Positions 48,727-56,495 of a stretch of DNA of 64,000 nt are shown piece by piece. Every line of letters begins with the position of its first letter. Position 1 is the first letter of the stretch. The notes under the pieces were generated by a model that saw only the letters and a program-made list of their open reading frames with translations, made no database searches and was not told the origin of the DNA. Source of the stretch: Pseudomonadota bacterium (GTDB taxonomy: Bacteria; Pseudomonadota; Alphaproteobacteria; Azospirillales; Azospirillaceae); NCBI GenBank assembly GCA_023423695.1, contig JAFAFA010000011.1:62001-126000 (forward strand), written 5' to 3'. A program made the translations under genes and the position numbers.

Positions 48727-50112
48727 TCACTTCCTGAGGATGATGTCGATCCGGCGGTTCGCCGCCCGGCCTTCGGGGGTGTCGTTGGACGCCACCGGCT
48801 CGGTATCGGCCTTGCCCTCCGCCTTCAGGCGGGACTTGTCGGCGAAGAGCGGGTCGAACTCCGCCATCACCGATTCGGCGCGGGCCTTCGACAGGTGCCA
48901 GTTCGACGGGAAGCGCAGGCGCCCGCCGCCGGTCATCGGCACATTGTCGGTATGGCCGGTGATCAGCACCGCGCCCGGCTCCTCCGCCACGGCGCGGCCG
49001 ACGCGCAGCACCGATCCCCGCACCTTGTCATTGAGGCTGGCGCTGCCGCTGGCGAACAGGTTGCTGCCGCGCATGCGCACGGTGATCGACAGCGCGTCCT
49101 CCGTCACCTCGACCAGCCCTTCGGCGATCTCCGGCTCCAGGAACTTGCGCACGCGCTGGACCTGGGTGGTCTGCGGCGGGGGCGGCGGAGCGATCTGCGG
49201 CGGCGGCGGGGCGGCTTCCGCCAGCTTGACCGGGGCCGGCGCCTCGATCACCACGCCGCCATGCGGCGGCAGGCCGCCCATGCCGGCGAACAGCCGGTCC
49301 GACGCCCCGTTCAGCAGGAAGCTCAAGCCCAGGAACAGCAGCAGCAGGAACAGCGCCGTGCCGGCCCCCGCCACCCAGACCGGCAGCGAGCTGCGCGGCG
49401 GACGGTAGTCCATCGCCAGCGCCGCCGCGTTCGGGCAGAGGATACGGTCGGCATAGCCGCGATGCTTGACCAGGATGTTGTAGACGTCCTCGCGGATGCG
49501 GGCATGCTCGCTGTCCTGGCGCCCGGCGACGCGGTAACGGCCGCGGAAGCCCAGCGACAGGCAGAGATACATCAGCTCCAGCAGGTCGCCGTACTTCCCC
49601 GGATCCTGCCGGGCGGAGGCGAGCCGCTCATAGAACTGGTCGCCGCCGACCACGTTCCTGTGGAACATGCTGGTGACGTTCTGGCGCGTCCAGGAACTCT
49701 GGCTGCCCCATTGCGAGTTCAGCACGATGTCGTCGATCAGGGCGCAGAGCGCGTAATGCGCGGTCGCCTGGGTCGCGGCGTCCATGCCGGACTTGGTCAC
49801 CCAGTGCTGGAAGTCGCGCAGGGCGGAGATCACGCGCTGGCGCAGCGATTCCAGGTCGGGAACCCCGGTCACGTCGTTCAGCCGCGCCGCCAGCAGCAGC
49901 ACCGGCGAGGCGGCGGCGGCGAGCGGCGACCGGGCGGCGAAGATGCCGGCCAGCGCCGGACCCGGAACGCCGACGGACTCCACCCGCGCCGCAGCCGGCG
50001 GTTCCCCGCCGCCGGGAGCACCGGATGCACGCCGGCCACCCGGCGTCGGCATCAGGACCGTGCGTTCCGTCTCCGGTCCGGGCATGCCGCCAAACTGATC
50101 GCCGCCTTGCAT
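48727..50112 (-). CDS. tssL: TssL with C-terminal OmpA-like peptidoglycan-binding domain
   Basis: The 461-residue protein has a Gly/Pro-rich N-terminus and the DotU/TssL cytoplasmic domain (about 75-230, with ALIDDIVLNSQWG and GFRGRYRV). A single membrane helix lies near 246-270 (VAGAGTALFLLLLFLGLSF). A Pro-rich linker leads to an OmpA domain with TGHTDNVP and WHLSKARAESV. This is the specialised TssL that anchors the complex to peptidoglycan. The ATG at 50112, after GGGGTGGAC, is preferred over a GTG at 50169. It lies 162 bases downstream of the WD40-caspase gene. Confidence 0.95.
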   Translation of the reverse strand: MQGGDQFGGMPGPETERTVLMPTPGGRRASGAPGGGEPPAAARVESVGVPGPALAGIFAARSPLAAAASPVLLLAARLNDVTGVPDLESLRQRVISALRDFQHWVTKSGMDAATQATAHYALCALIDDIVLNSQWGSQSSWTRQNVTSMFHRNVVGGDQFYERLASARQDPGKYGDLLELMYLCLSLGFRGRYRVAGRQDSEHARIREDVYNILVKHRGYADRILCPNAAALAMDYRPPRSSLPVWVAGAGTALFLLLLFLGLSFLLNGASDRLFAGMGGLPPHGGVVIEAPAPVKLAEAAPPPPQIAPPPPPQTTQVQRVRKFLEPEIAEGLVEVTEDALSITVRMRGSNLFASGSASLNDKVRGSVLRVGRAVAEEPGAVLITGHTDNVPMTGGGRLRFPSNWHLSKARAESVMAEFDPLFADKSRLKAEGKADTEPVASNDTPEGRAANRRIDIILRK

Positions 50113-50274
50113 GTCCACCCCAATCCCCGCGCCGGCCCGGAAGCGGTCCGGGCCCTGTTTTGCAAACACTGTGAACGAACTAACCGAACTTTATCTAGCC
50201 ATTTCTGGCGGGCGAATCCGGGGTATGCGCGGCGGATGGTCCCATCGCCGCGCCTGCCCGGCCGGGGTGCCCGC

Positions 50275-53200
50275 TCAGGGTTGACCCGGCTGCGGTGCCG
50301 CCAGCGGGAAGGGGTTCAGCTCGTTGCCGCCGGTCTTGAAGATTGCGGACTGGCTCCACTTCTTCTCGCGCGCCAGACGCGGTACCGCGCGGTTCACATA
50401 CTGGCCGAGCGTGAGGTTGTAGATCGCCTCGTCCCCCGGCAGCAGGGCCTTGCCCTTCAGCCCCTCCAGCACCGCATGGGCGAAGATGCCGTTGCGGCCG
50501 TCATAGCTGTCGAGCGCCTCCTCCTGCTCCGACGAGGCGGCCAGCAGGTAGCGCTGCCCCATGTCCTGGTACAGCTTGTCGACCGTGCCCGCCGACACGG
50601 CGCCCGAATGGCAGGTATCGAGCATCACCAGCACGTTGCGGGCGGAAATGGCGCTGACCAGCCGGTTCAGCTCCTTCTCCGACAGCCCCTGCTCGCTGAT
50701 CGCCTGCGGTGTGGCGGCGGTCACGTTCTGGGTGATGAAGTGGTAGAGCTTGACCGACGGATCCTTCGGCGACGGCACGATCACGCCATGGCCGGCGAGA
50801 TAGAGGACGACGGTGTCCTCCTCCCGCGCGTTGGCGGCGAGATCCTCCAGCCCGGCGATCACGGCGTCGCGGCTCGCCTGCTCGTCATACAGCGCCTTGG
50901 ACAGTGCCAGCGACTGTTCCCGGTCGTAACCGGCGGGAACGCGGCCGCTCAGCGCCTCGGCGAAGGAGGAGGCATCGGCACGGGCGAAGCGCAGCTGCGT
51001 GCCCTCCGGCCGGTACTTGTCGATGCCGACGATGAAGGTGATCAGCCGCGGCTTGGCCGGGGCGGCGCGTTCCGTCACGCCATCGGCCGTCTTGCCGCCT
51101 GCCGCGTCCGCCGTCACCGCCGGCGTGGGCAGCACGAAATCGACCAGCGGCGAGCGCTCGTAGATCGCGTCGCTGCCGTTGTAGGCGCGGATCTGCACCC
51201 GGTTGCTGCCGGGATCGAGACGAACGGTGCTGACGCGCTCCTCCGGCGGCGGAGACTGGTCCTTGTTGGTGTCAGCCGGCGTGGAGGCGGCTGCAGGCTG
51301 GGCCTGAACCGCGGGTTGCGGGGCCGGCTGGGAGGCGGGCGCCGGCTCCTTGGCACGGGCAAAGGCGCGGGACTTGTCCTGGCCGCTGACGTTGCGGCCG
51401 TTGCGGAACAGGTCGACCGAGCCGATGCCGCCGCCGGTGTCGGCCAGCCGGTAGCGCAGCCGCACCGATCCAACTCCCTCGGGCAGCGTGACCGACAGGC
51501 GCGGCTCCTCCGCCGCGACGTCAAGCTCCGGTCCCTGCGGCCCCGGCTTGGCAGCTGCCTGGGGCGCCGCCTGCGGGGCAGGCTTCGCCGCTGCCGCCGG
51601 CGGCGCGGATGCCGGCTCCTTGGCGCGGGCGAAGGCACGGCTGACCGGCGTCATGTCGAGCGGATGGCAGGTTTCAGCGGTCGTGGGAATCGTGGCTGCG
51701 CCAGCAGGCGCCGCCGGAGCGGCAGCGGGAGTCGCCGCCGGAGCGGCAGCCGCGGCCTCCGTCGCGCCGGTGCCGAGCGCCAGACCGCGGCTGGCGGCAG
51801 GCACGGTGCAATAGTCCAGCAGGGTCACCTGCGGGCGGCGCTGGGTCAGCAGGCGGATGTCACCGATGGCGGACAGCCGCGCGGCAATCTCCGCCTGACC
51901 GGTCTGCTGCAGCTTGGCGCGCACCAGTTCGGGAGCGTTGAACACGCGGTAGACCTGCTTGAACTCGACCCACTGGCTGCCTTTCTTCTTCGGGTCGTTC
52001 AGGTGGAAGCCGACCAGCGTCTCGCCGCCGCTTTCGGAATGGTCGAAGAAGGCCTCGGGCGTCCACAGGACCCAGCGGCGGCCGTCGCGGTGCGGGAACA
52101 GAGCCGCCAACTCCTCCAGCGGGCGGGATCCTCCGGACAGCGCGTACCAGCGCAGCGTGCCGTCACCCAGCGCCGCCACGGCGACGCGCCCGTCAGCCGA
52201 CGCGACGACGCCCCACACCGCAGCCGGCACCTCGGCGCGGGCAAGCTCTGCCCCGGCGGAATCGAGCAGGCGCAGGCTGAACTCCCCGCCCAGCAGGACG
52301 CGGCGCTGCTTGCCCAGGACCGTAACACTGCGCGCCCACTCGCCGCTGTCCAGCTTCACCGGCTGGCCGTTGACCTTGGGGGTGCGGGTGTTGCGCCAAT
52401 CGGAAACGCCGATTCCCGGCCCTTCCGCCGCCGGCCGGGCGAGACCGGGCTGCGCGTCCGGCGCCGGGGTCAGGCTGCGGGCCAGCACGTCGAAGCGCAT
52501 CGGCCGCTGGCCGCCCTGCTCCATGCCGAACTCCAGCACCAGACCGTCGTCGGACAGGCCGAACCGGCCGAGATGGATGTCGCGGTAGTCGGCGACGTCG
52601 CCCATGCGGGCGAACTGCAGCCGGCCGGCCGGATCGATCACGCCCCATCCCGGATCGGCGGCGGCGAAGGCGACTCCGCCGCCCTGCAGGGCCAGCAGAT
52701 GGGTCACGGAATCGCGCGCGGCGGGCGTGTCGCTGTAAGCCCCCTTGCCGGCATCGGCCCAACGCCGCACCACATTGCGCCTGCCGTCCACCGTCGCGGT
52801 TCCGGCGGCGACCAGCGCCGTGCCGTCCCAGGCGACCGCGGCGAAGCTGCCGCCGGTGACGCCGGTGGCCTTGGCGCTGTGGCGCGTCTTCAGATCGGCA
52901 GCGGCCAGCACGTCGACCTGCGCCTGATCGGCATAGCCGACCGCCAGCAGCGCCCCATCCGGCGAGAAGGCGACCGAATAGGGCATGCCCTTGCCCGGCT
53001 TGCGCTTGGCCTTCGGCTTGAAGGCGGCGTCATAGAGACGGACGTTGCCGTCGAAGGAAGCGGTGGCGAGCCGCCCGTCGGGAGCGAAGGCCAGCGCCGA
53101 CACCCGCGCCTCATAGGCGGTGTCCTCGGCAACCAGCTTGAAGCTGGCGCTGTCCCACACACGGATGCCGGCGGTGCCACCGAAGGCCCCGGCGACGAAG

Positions 53201-53700
53201 CGCCCGTCGGGCGAGAAGGCGAGGTCGTTCAGCACCTGCGGCTGTGCCGGAAGCCGGGCCTTCAGCCGCTGCGCCTTGACGTCGAACAGGTAGAGCGTGA
53301 CGCCGTCGCCCCAGCTCGACCCGGTGTTGCCGGCGGCGACCGCCAGCGACCCGTCGGCCGACAGGGCCACGGCATAGAGCGCGCCCTCGTCCCCCGCCTC
53401 CATCGGCACGCGCAGGACGCCCAGCGGCTCCCCGCCGTCGCGCGCCCACAGGCGCAGGGACTTGTCGTTGGAAACGGTGGCGATCAGCCGGCCCTGGGCG
53501 TCGCTCGCCAGCCGGTTGACGCGGGCGGTGTGGCCGCCGGTCTCGATCCGCAGGAACGCCCCCGTGGACGCGTCGCCCGCCAGCGCCGTCCGGGCGGCGA
53601 ACGGCCCCGCCGGCGTGCCGAGAAGCGCGCCCATCAGGACGACGGAGAGAGCGCCGCGCCGCAGGCGCGCGTTCAGGCGAGAAAGACAGCCGGCCATCAT
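50275..53700 (-). CDS. Exported WD40-like/caspase-fold protease (peptidase C14)
   Basis: The roughly 1141-residue protein has a signal-peptide-like N-terminus (hydrophobic ALSVVLMGALLG, then Ala-rich). About 540 residues of beta-propeller repeats follow, with recurring LAFSPDGRFVAG-like strands. A linker region holds two small beta-domains and two copies of SRAFARAKEPA. A C-terminal caspase domain (about 900-1130) has catalytic His971 in LAGHG and Cys1030 in LDTCHSG. Bacterial homologues (orthocaspases) usually cut after Arg/Lys. Periplasmic location is inferred. Start: ATG 53700 or 53697, or GTG 53715; none has a strong ribosome site. It lies between a lipoprotein gene and tssL. Confidence 0.88.
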   Translation of the reverse strand: MMAGCLSRLNARLRRGALSVVLMGALLGTPAGPFAARTALAGDASTGAFLRIETGGHTARVNRLASDAQGRLIATVSNDKSLRLWARDGGEPLGVLRVPMEAGDEGALYAVALSADGSLAVAAGNTGSSWGDGVTLYLFDVKAQRLKARLPAQPQVLNDLAFSPDGRFVAGAFGGTAGIRVWDSASFKLVAEDTAYEARVSALAFAPDGRLATASFDGNVRLYDAAFKPKAKRKPGKGMPYSVAFSPDGALLAVGYADQAQVDVLAAADLKTRHSAKATGVTGGSFAAVAWDGTALVAAGTATVDGRRNVVRRWADAGKGAYSDTPAARDSVTHLLALQGGGVAFAAADPGWGVIDPAGRLQFARMGDVADYRDIHLGRFGLSDDGLVLEFGMEQGGQRPMRFDVLARSLTPAPDAQPGLARPAAEGPGIGVSDWRNTRTPKVNGQPVKLDSGEWARSVTVLGKQRRVLLGGEFSLRLLDSAGAELARAEVPAAVWGVVASADGRVAVAALGDGTLRWYALSGGSRPLEELAALFPHRDGRRWVLWTPEAFFDHSESGGETLVGFHLNDPKKKGSQWVEFKQVYRVFNAPELVRAKLQQTGQAEIAARLSAIGDIRLLTQRRPQVTLLDYCTVPAASRGLALGTGATEAAAAAPAATPAAAPAAPAGAATIPTTAETCHPLDMTPVSRAFARAKEPASAPPAAAAKPAPQAAPQAAAKPGPQGPELDVAAEEPRLSVTLPEGVGSVRLRYRLADTGGGIGSVDLFRNGRNVSGQDKSRAFARAKEPAPASQPAPQPAVQAQPAAASTPADTNKDQSPPPEERVSTVRLDPGSNRVQIRAYNGSDAIYERSPLVDFVLPTPAVTADAAGGKTADGVTERAAPAKPRLITFIVGIDKYRPEGTQLRFARADASSFAEALSGRVPAGYDREQSLALSKALYDEQASRDAVIAGLEDLAANAREEDTVVLYLAGHGVIVPSPKDPSVKLYHFITQNVTAATPQAISEQGLSEKELNRLVSAISARNVLVMLDTCHSGAVSAGTVDKLYQDMGQRYLLAASSEQEEALDSYDGRNGIFAHAVLEGLKGKALLPGDEAIYNLTLGQYVNRAVPRLAREKKWSQSAIFKTGGNELNPFPLAAPQPGQP
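51341..51640 (-). repeat. In-frame direct repeat inside the WD40-caspase gene
   Basis: The 30-base units at 51341-51370 and 51611-51640 are identical at 27 positions and exactly 270 bases (90 codons) apart. The three differences are at wobble positions, so both encode the same Arg/Lys-rich peptide (RAFARAKEPA). Each copy borders a Pro/Ala-rich linker; the domain between them is about 75 residues. Preservation at protein level suggests function, perhaps as a cleavage site. Confidence 0.8.
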
Positions 53701-53789
53701 CCGTTCCGCTTGCACTGGTGTCGTCCGGCGGCGGCCCCCCGCGTCCTCTGCGGAAGACCGCCGCCGGTCAGGTCGTCAGACCGCCCCGA

Positions 53790-54596
53790 TCAGACGGCGT
53801 CCAGCGTCGCTTCCTTCTGGGCGATCTGCTGGATGCTGCTGGTGGTGGCGTTGATGCGCTCCGAAGTCTCGAAGGCGGTGTTGGTGCGCTCGACCACCTG
53901 GGAAGCCGGGGTGGAAGCGGTCTGCTTCGCCGGCTTCTTCTTGGTCTGGGCCTTGACCGCGGTCTTGGTGCGGATCTTCTCGGCCGCACCCGGCTCGATG
54001 TTGTCGGCGGCGATCAGATACTCGTCACGGCGCTTGACGATGTTCTGGTTGATGCTGCTGGCGATGGCGTAATCCTTGTCCAGCTGGCCGCGGATCAGGG
54101 CCAGGCGCTGCTCGGCCTCCGGCTTGCCGATGCGCTTGGCCTTGTAGTCGGCCTTGACGCGCGCGATCTCGGCGCGGCGGCAGTTCACCAGCTGGTCGAG
54201 AGCGACCTGGGTGCGGTTCAGGTTCTGGTTCTCGGTGTCGAGGTCGGTCATCACGCCCAGGATCGCCTGATCGCGGCCCTGCTGCGACTTGGAATTCCAG
54301 TAGCCGCCCAGCGTACCCAGCGCGGCACCAGCGGCGGCGCCGATCAGCGCGCTCTTCATGTTGCCGCCGGCGATGGCACCGGTCAGCGCACCCACGCCGG
54401 CGCCGATGGCGGCCCCCTTCAGCATGTCCTCGGCATAGTAGTTGCCGGTCGAATCGAGCGCGACGCGGTACTGATAGCAGGCGTCGCTGCCATCGTTGAC
54501 ACCGATGCGGTCGGCCTGCGTGGTCACGCAGCCGCTGAGCGCCATGGCGACGATGGTGATGGAGACGAGGCTTGCCCTGGCGCGGTTGCTTCGCAT
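53790..54596 (-). CDS. Glycine-zipper lipoprotein heading the T6SS gene run
   Basis: The 268-residue precursor has a lipoprotein signal (MRSNRARASLVSITIVAMAL, then SGC lipobox). A glycine-zipper segment (residues 59-102, IGAGVGALTGAIAGG and IGAAAGAALGTLGGY) may insert in or cross a membrane. A long helical, charged region (110-215) and a basic Thr/Ser/Ala-rich tail follow. It lies 89 bases upstream of the WD40-caspase gene on the same strand, and is the first gene of the run. No TssJ is seen, so it is a candidate outer-membrane partner of the complex (inference). Confidence 0.78.
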   Translation of the reverse strand: MRSNRARASLVSITIVAMALSGCVTTQADRIGVNDGSDACYQYRVALDSTGNYYAEDMLKGAAIGAGVGALTGAIAGGNMKSALIGAAAGAALGTLGGYWNSKSQQGRDQAILGVMTDLDTENQNLNRTQVALDQLVNCRRAEIARVKADYKAKRIGKPEAEQRLALIRGQLDKDYAIASSINQNIVKRRDEYLIAADNIEPGAAEKIRTKTAVKAQTKKKPAKQTASTPASQVVERTNTAFETSERINATTSSIQQIAQKEATLDAV

Positions 54597-54825
54597 GACC
54601 TGAATTCCCGTTTGCTTTTCTGTTCGAGAGATATTTCGATCAGATCCAGAACTCCGGGCCGTCCGCACCACCCCCACAGTGGGCGCACCCCGTCGCCGAT
54701 CAGGACCCGCCGCAACGCTGCCACAGCAACAACTGTAACGGAAGGGGGCATTACTACCAATTCGTGCGGCCTTTTATACAATTTTCCAGCCTGTAGCCTT
54801 TGAGGCACGGCTACCCGGGAGAAGT
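54597..54825. promoter_or_regulatory. Divergent promoter region between the lipoprotein and second caspase genes
   Basis: These 229 bases separate two divergent genes and are the most AT-rich DNA nearby. On the plus strand TTTTATACAATTTT at about 54772-54785 could hold a -10 box for the caspase gene. I see no good -35 at the right distance. GGGAGAAG just before 54826 is its ribosome site. On the minus strand, the stretch at 54601-54650 contains AAATATCTC but no clear pair of boxes. A shared control region would co-regulate both protease genes and the T6SS run. Confidence 0.4.
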
Positions 54826-56457
54826 ATGATGTTTGGAAGAATGCGGCGCCGGATGGCGGCGAGAGTCATTGCCGGCCTGACGGGCGGCCTTGCCGCCGGG
54901 ATGGTCCTAACGGCGGCCGCAAGCCCGGCGCGGGCGGAAATCGCGGCGCTGGTGATCGGAATCGACCGCTACACCCAGATCAACCCGCTGCAGGGCGCCG
55001 TCAACGACGCGCGCGACATCAGCGCCGCGCTGAAAGGCCTTGGCGTCAAGAAGCTGCGCCTGTTCATCGACGGCGACGCCGAACGCAGCCGGATCATAAC
55101 GGCCTGGCGGGAGCTGATCGCCGAGACCTCCCCCGATTCGACATTGGTGCTGACCTTCGCCGGCCATGGCGCGCAGCAACCGGAACGTGTGCCCGGCAAC
55201 GAAGTCGATGGCATGGACGAGTTCCTGGTGCTGGCCGATTTCGCCCCGCGCGGTCCCGGCACCGCCCAGCGGCTGACCGACGACGAGATCGCCGTGCTGC
55301 TGAAGGAAGCCGCCCCGCGCCGGGTGATCTTCGTCTCCGATTCCTGCCATTCCGGCACCATGACCCGCGGCTTCGACGACCGCGCCGGCATGCTCGGCAC
55401 GCGGGCGGCGCGGATCGACGGCGTACTGGTCGACCGCATCGAGGACGACGCCCTGCCCCCGCCCACCCGCGCCGCCCTGCAGGCGGAGGCGGACGACCAG
55501 CCGAACGTCACCTTCTTCGCCGCCGTCGCCGAGCATGAGCTGGCGCCCGAGGTGATGATCGACCGCAAGCCGCGGGGCGCGCTCAGCTGGGCCTTCGCCA
55601 ACGCGCTGCGCGGGCAGGCCGACCGCGACGGCGACGGCATCGTCACCAAGGGAGAACTGGAGTCGCACATCCGCGGCGCCGTCCGCATGGCTCTGGAGGG
55701 CAAGCAGCATCCGCAGGTCCAGCCGCGCGGCCGTGGCGAGGTTCCGCTGATCGACCCGGTCGCCACCAAGCCGAAGCCGCCGTCCCTGCTGCCCGCCGCC
55801 GGCCCGATTCCGCTGCGCATCCTGGGCAAGCCGGCGGCTGTGAAGACACTGGCAGCCGGCCTTTCCGGCATCGAGATGGCCGGCAAGACCGATCCCGCCC
55901 TGGTCTGGGACAGTTCCACCGGCGAGGTGGTCAGCACGATGGGCGACGTGCTGGCCAGCATCGCCGGCGACCCGATGGCTCCGGAAACCCGGCGGCGGGT
56001 GCAGGGCGTGATCGACAAATGGTCACTGGTGGTGCGGGTGAAGGCAGCAGCGCAGGACCGCTCGCTGGCCCTGGCGCTGGAGCCGGGCGACCGCAATTAC
56101 CAACAGGGGGAGACGGTCTCGCTCGACATCCGCGGCAACAGCGGGACTTATTTCACCCTGATCAACCTCGCCGCCGACGGGACGGTCAATTACCTCTACC
56201 CGCTGGCGGAGCGCAACGACCCGGCGCAGATCCCCAAGGGCGGCCCCTACCGGCTGGCCCTGACGGTCGAGCCGCCCTTCGGCGCCGACCATTTCCTCGC
56301 CATCGCCTCGCCCAAGCCGATGGCGGCGCTGCAGCGGGACCTAGCCGCGCTCGACGGCAAGCCGGCCGCCGCGGAGGTCGCCACCCTGCTGACCCGCCAC
56401 CTGACCGGCCAGCCGGTCGAGTTCGGCATCCACGGCGTCTACAGCACGGCGCGGTGA
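54826..56457 (+). CDS. Exported caspase-fold protease with DUF4384-like domain
   Basis: The 543-residue precursor has a Sec signal peptide (basic MRRRMAARVI, hydrophobic core, cleavage near SPARA-E at 37/38). The caspase domain at 38-310 has AALVIGIDRY, His114 in TFAGHGAQQP and Cys174 in SDSCHSGTM. DRDGDGIVTKGE at about 267 resembles a calcium-binding EF-hand loop. The C-terminal 140 residues (SLALALEPGDRNYQQGETVS, GTYFTLINLAADGTVNYLYP) look like DUF4384, the domain also on the nearby kinase. It is divergent from the lipoprotein gene. Targets are unknown. Confidence 0.9.
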   Translation: MMFGRMRRRMAARVIAGLTGGLAAGMVLTAAASPARAEIAALVIGIDRYTQINPLQGAVNDARDISAALKGLGVKKLRLFIDGDAERSRIITAWRELIAETSPDSTLVLTFAGHGAQQPERVPGNEVDGMDEFLVLADFAPRGPGTAQRLTDDEIAVLLKEAAPRRVIFVSDSCHSGTMTRGFDDRAGMLGTRAARIDGVLVDRIEDDALPPPTRAALQAEADDQPNVTFFAAVAEHELAPEVMIDRKPRGALSWAFANALRGQADRDGDGIVTKGELESHIRGAVRMALEGKQHPQVQPRGRGEVPLIDPVATKPKPPSLLPAAGPIPLRILGKPAAVKTLAAGLSGIEMAGKTDPALVWDSSTGEVVSTMGDVLASIAGDPMAPETRRRVQGVIDKWSLVVRVKAAAQDRSLALALEPGDRNYQQGETVSLDIRGNSGTYFTLINLAADGTVNYLYPLAERNDPAQIPKGGPYRLALTVEPPFGADHFLAIASPKPMAALQRDLAALDGKPAAAEVATLLTRHLTGQPVEFGIHGVYSTAR

Positions 56458-56464
56458 ATGGATC

Positions 56465-56487
56465 GCCCTCTCCCCGGGGGAGAGGGC
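56465..56487. terminator. GC palindrome between converging genes
   Basis: GCCCTCTCCCC (56465-56475) and GGGGAGAGGGC (56477-56487) form an almost loopless 11-base-pair palindrome between the second caspase gene and the converging GMC gene. It has the form of REP units of GC-rich alphaproteobacteria. Its tail-to-tail place suggests a two-way transcription end, but there is no T-run on either side. Confidence 0.6.
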
Positions 56488-56495
56488 TTGCACTC

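Noticed and set aside
47809..54072. An open plus-strand frame of over 6 kb antisense to tssM, tssL and the WD40-caspase
   Set aside because: Its translation is low-complexity and matches nothing; long antisense frames are expected in GC-rich coding DNA, and the opposite strand has well-supported T6SS genes.
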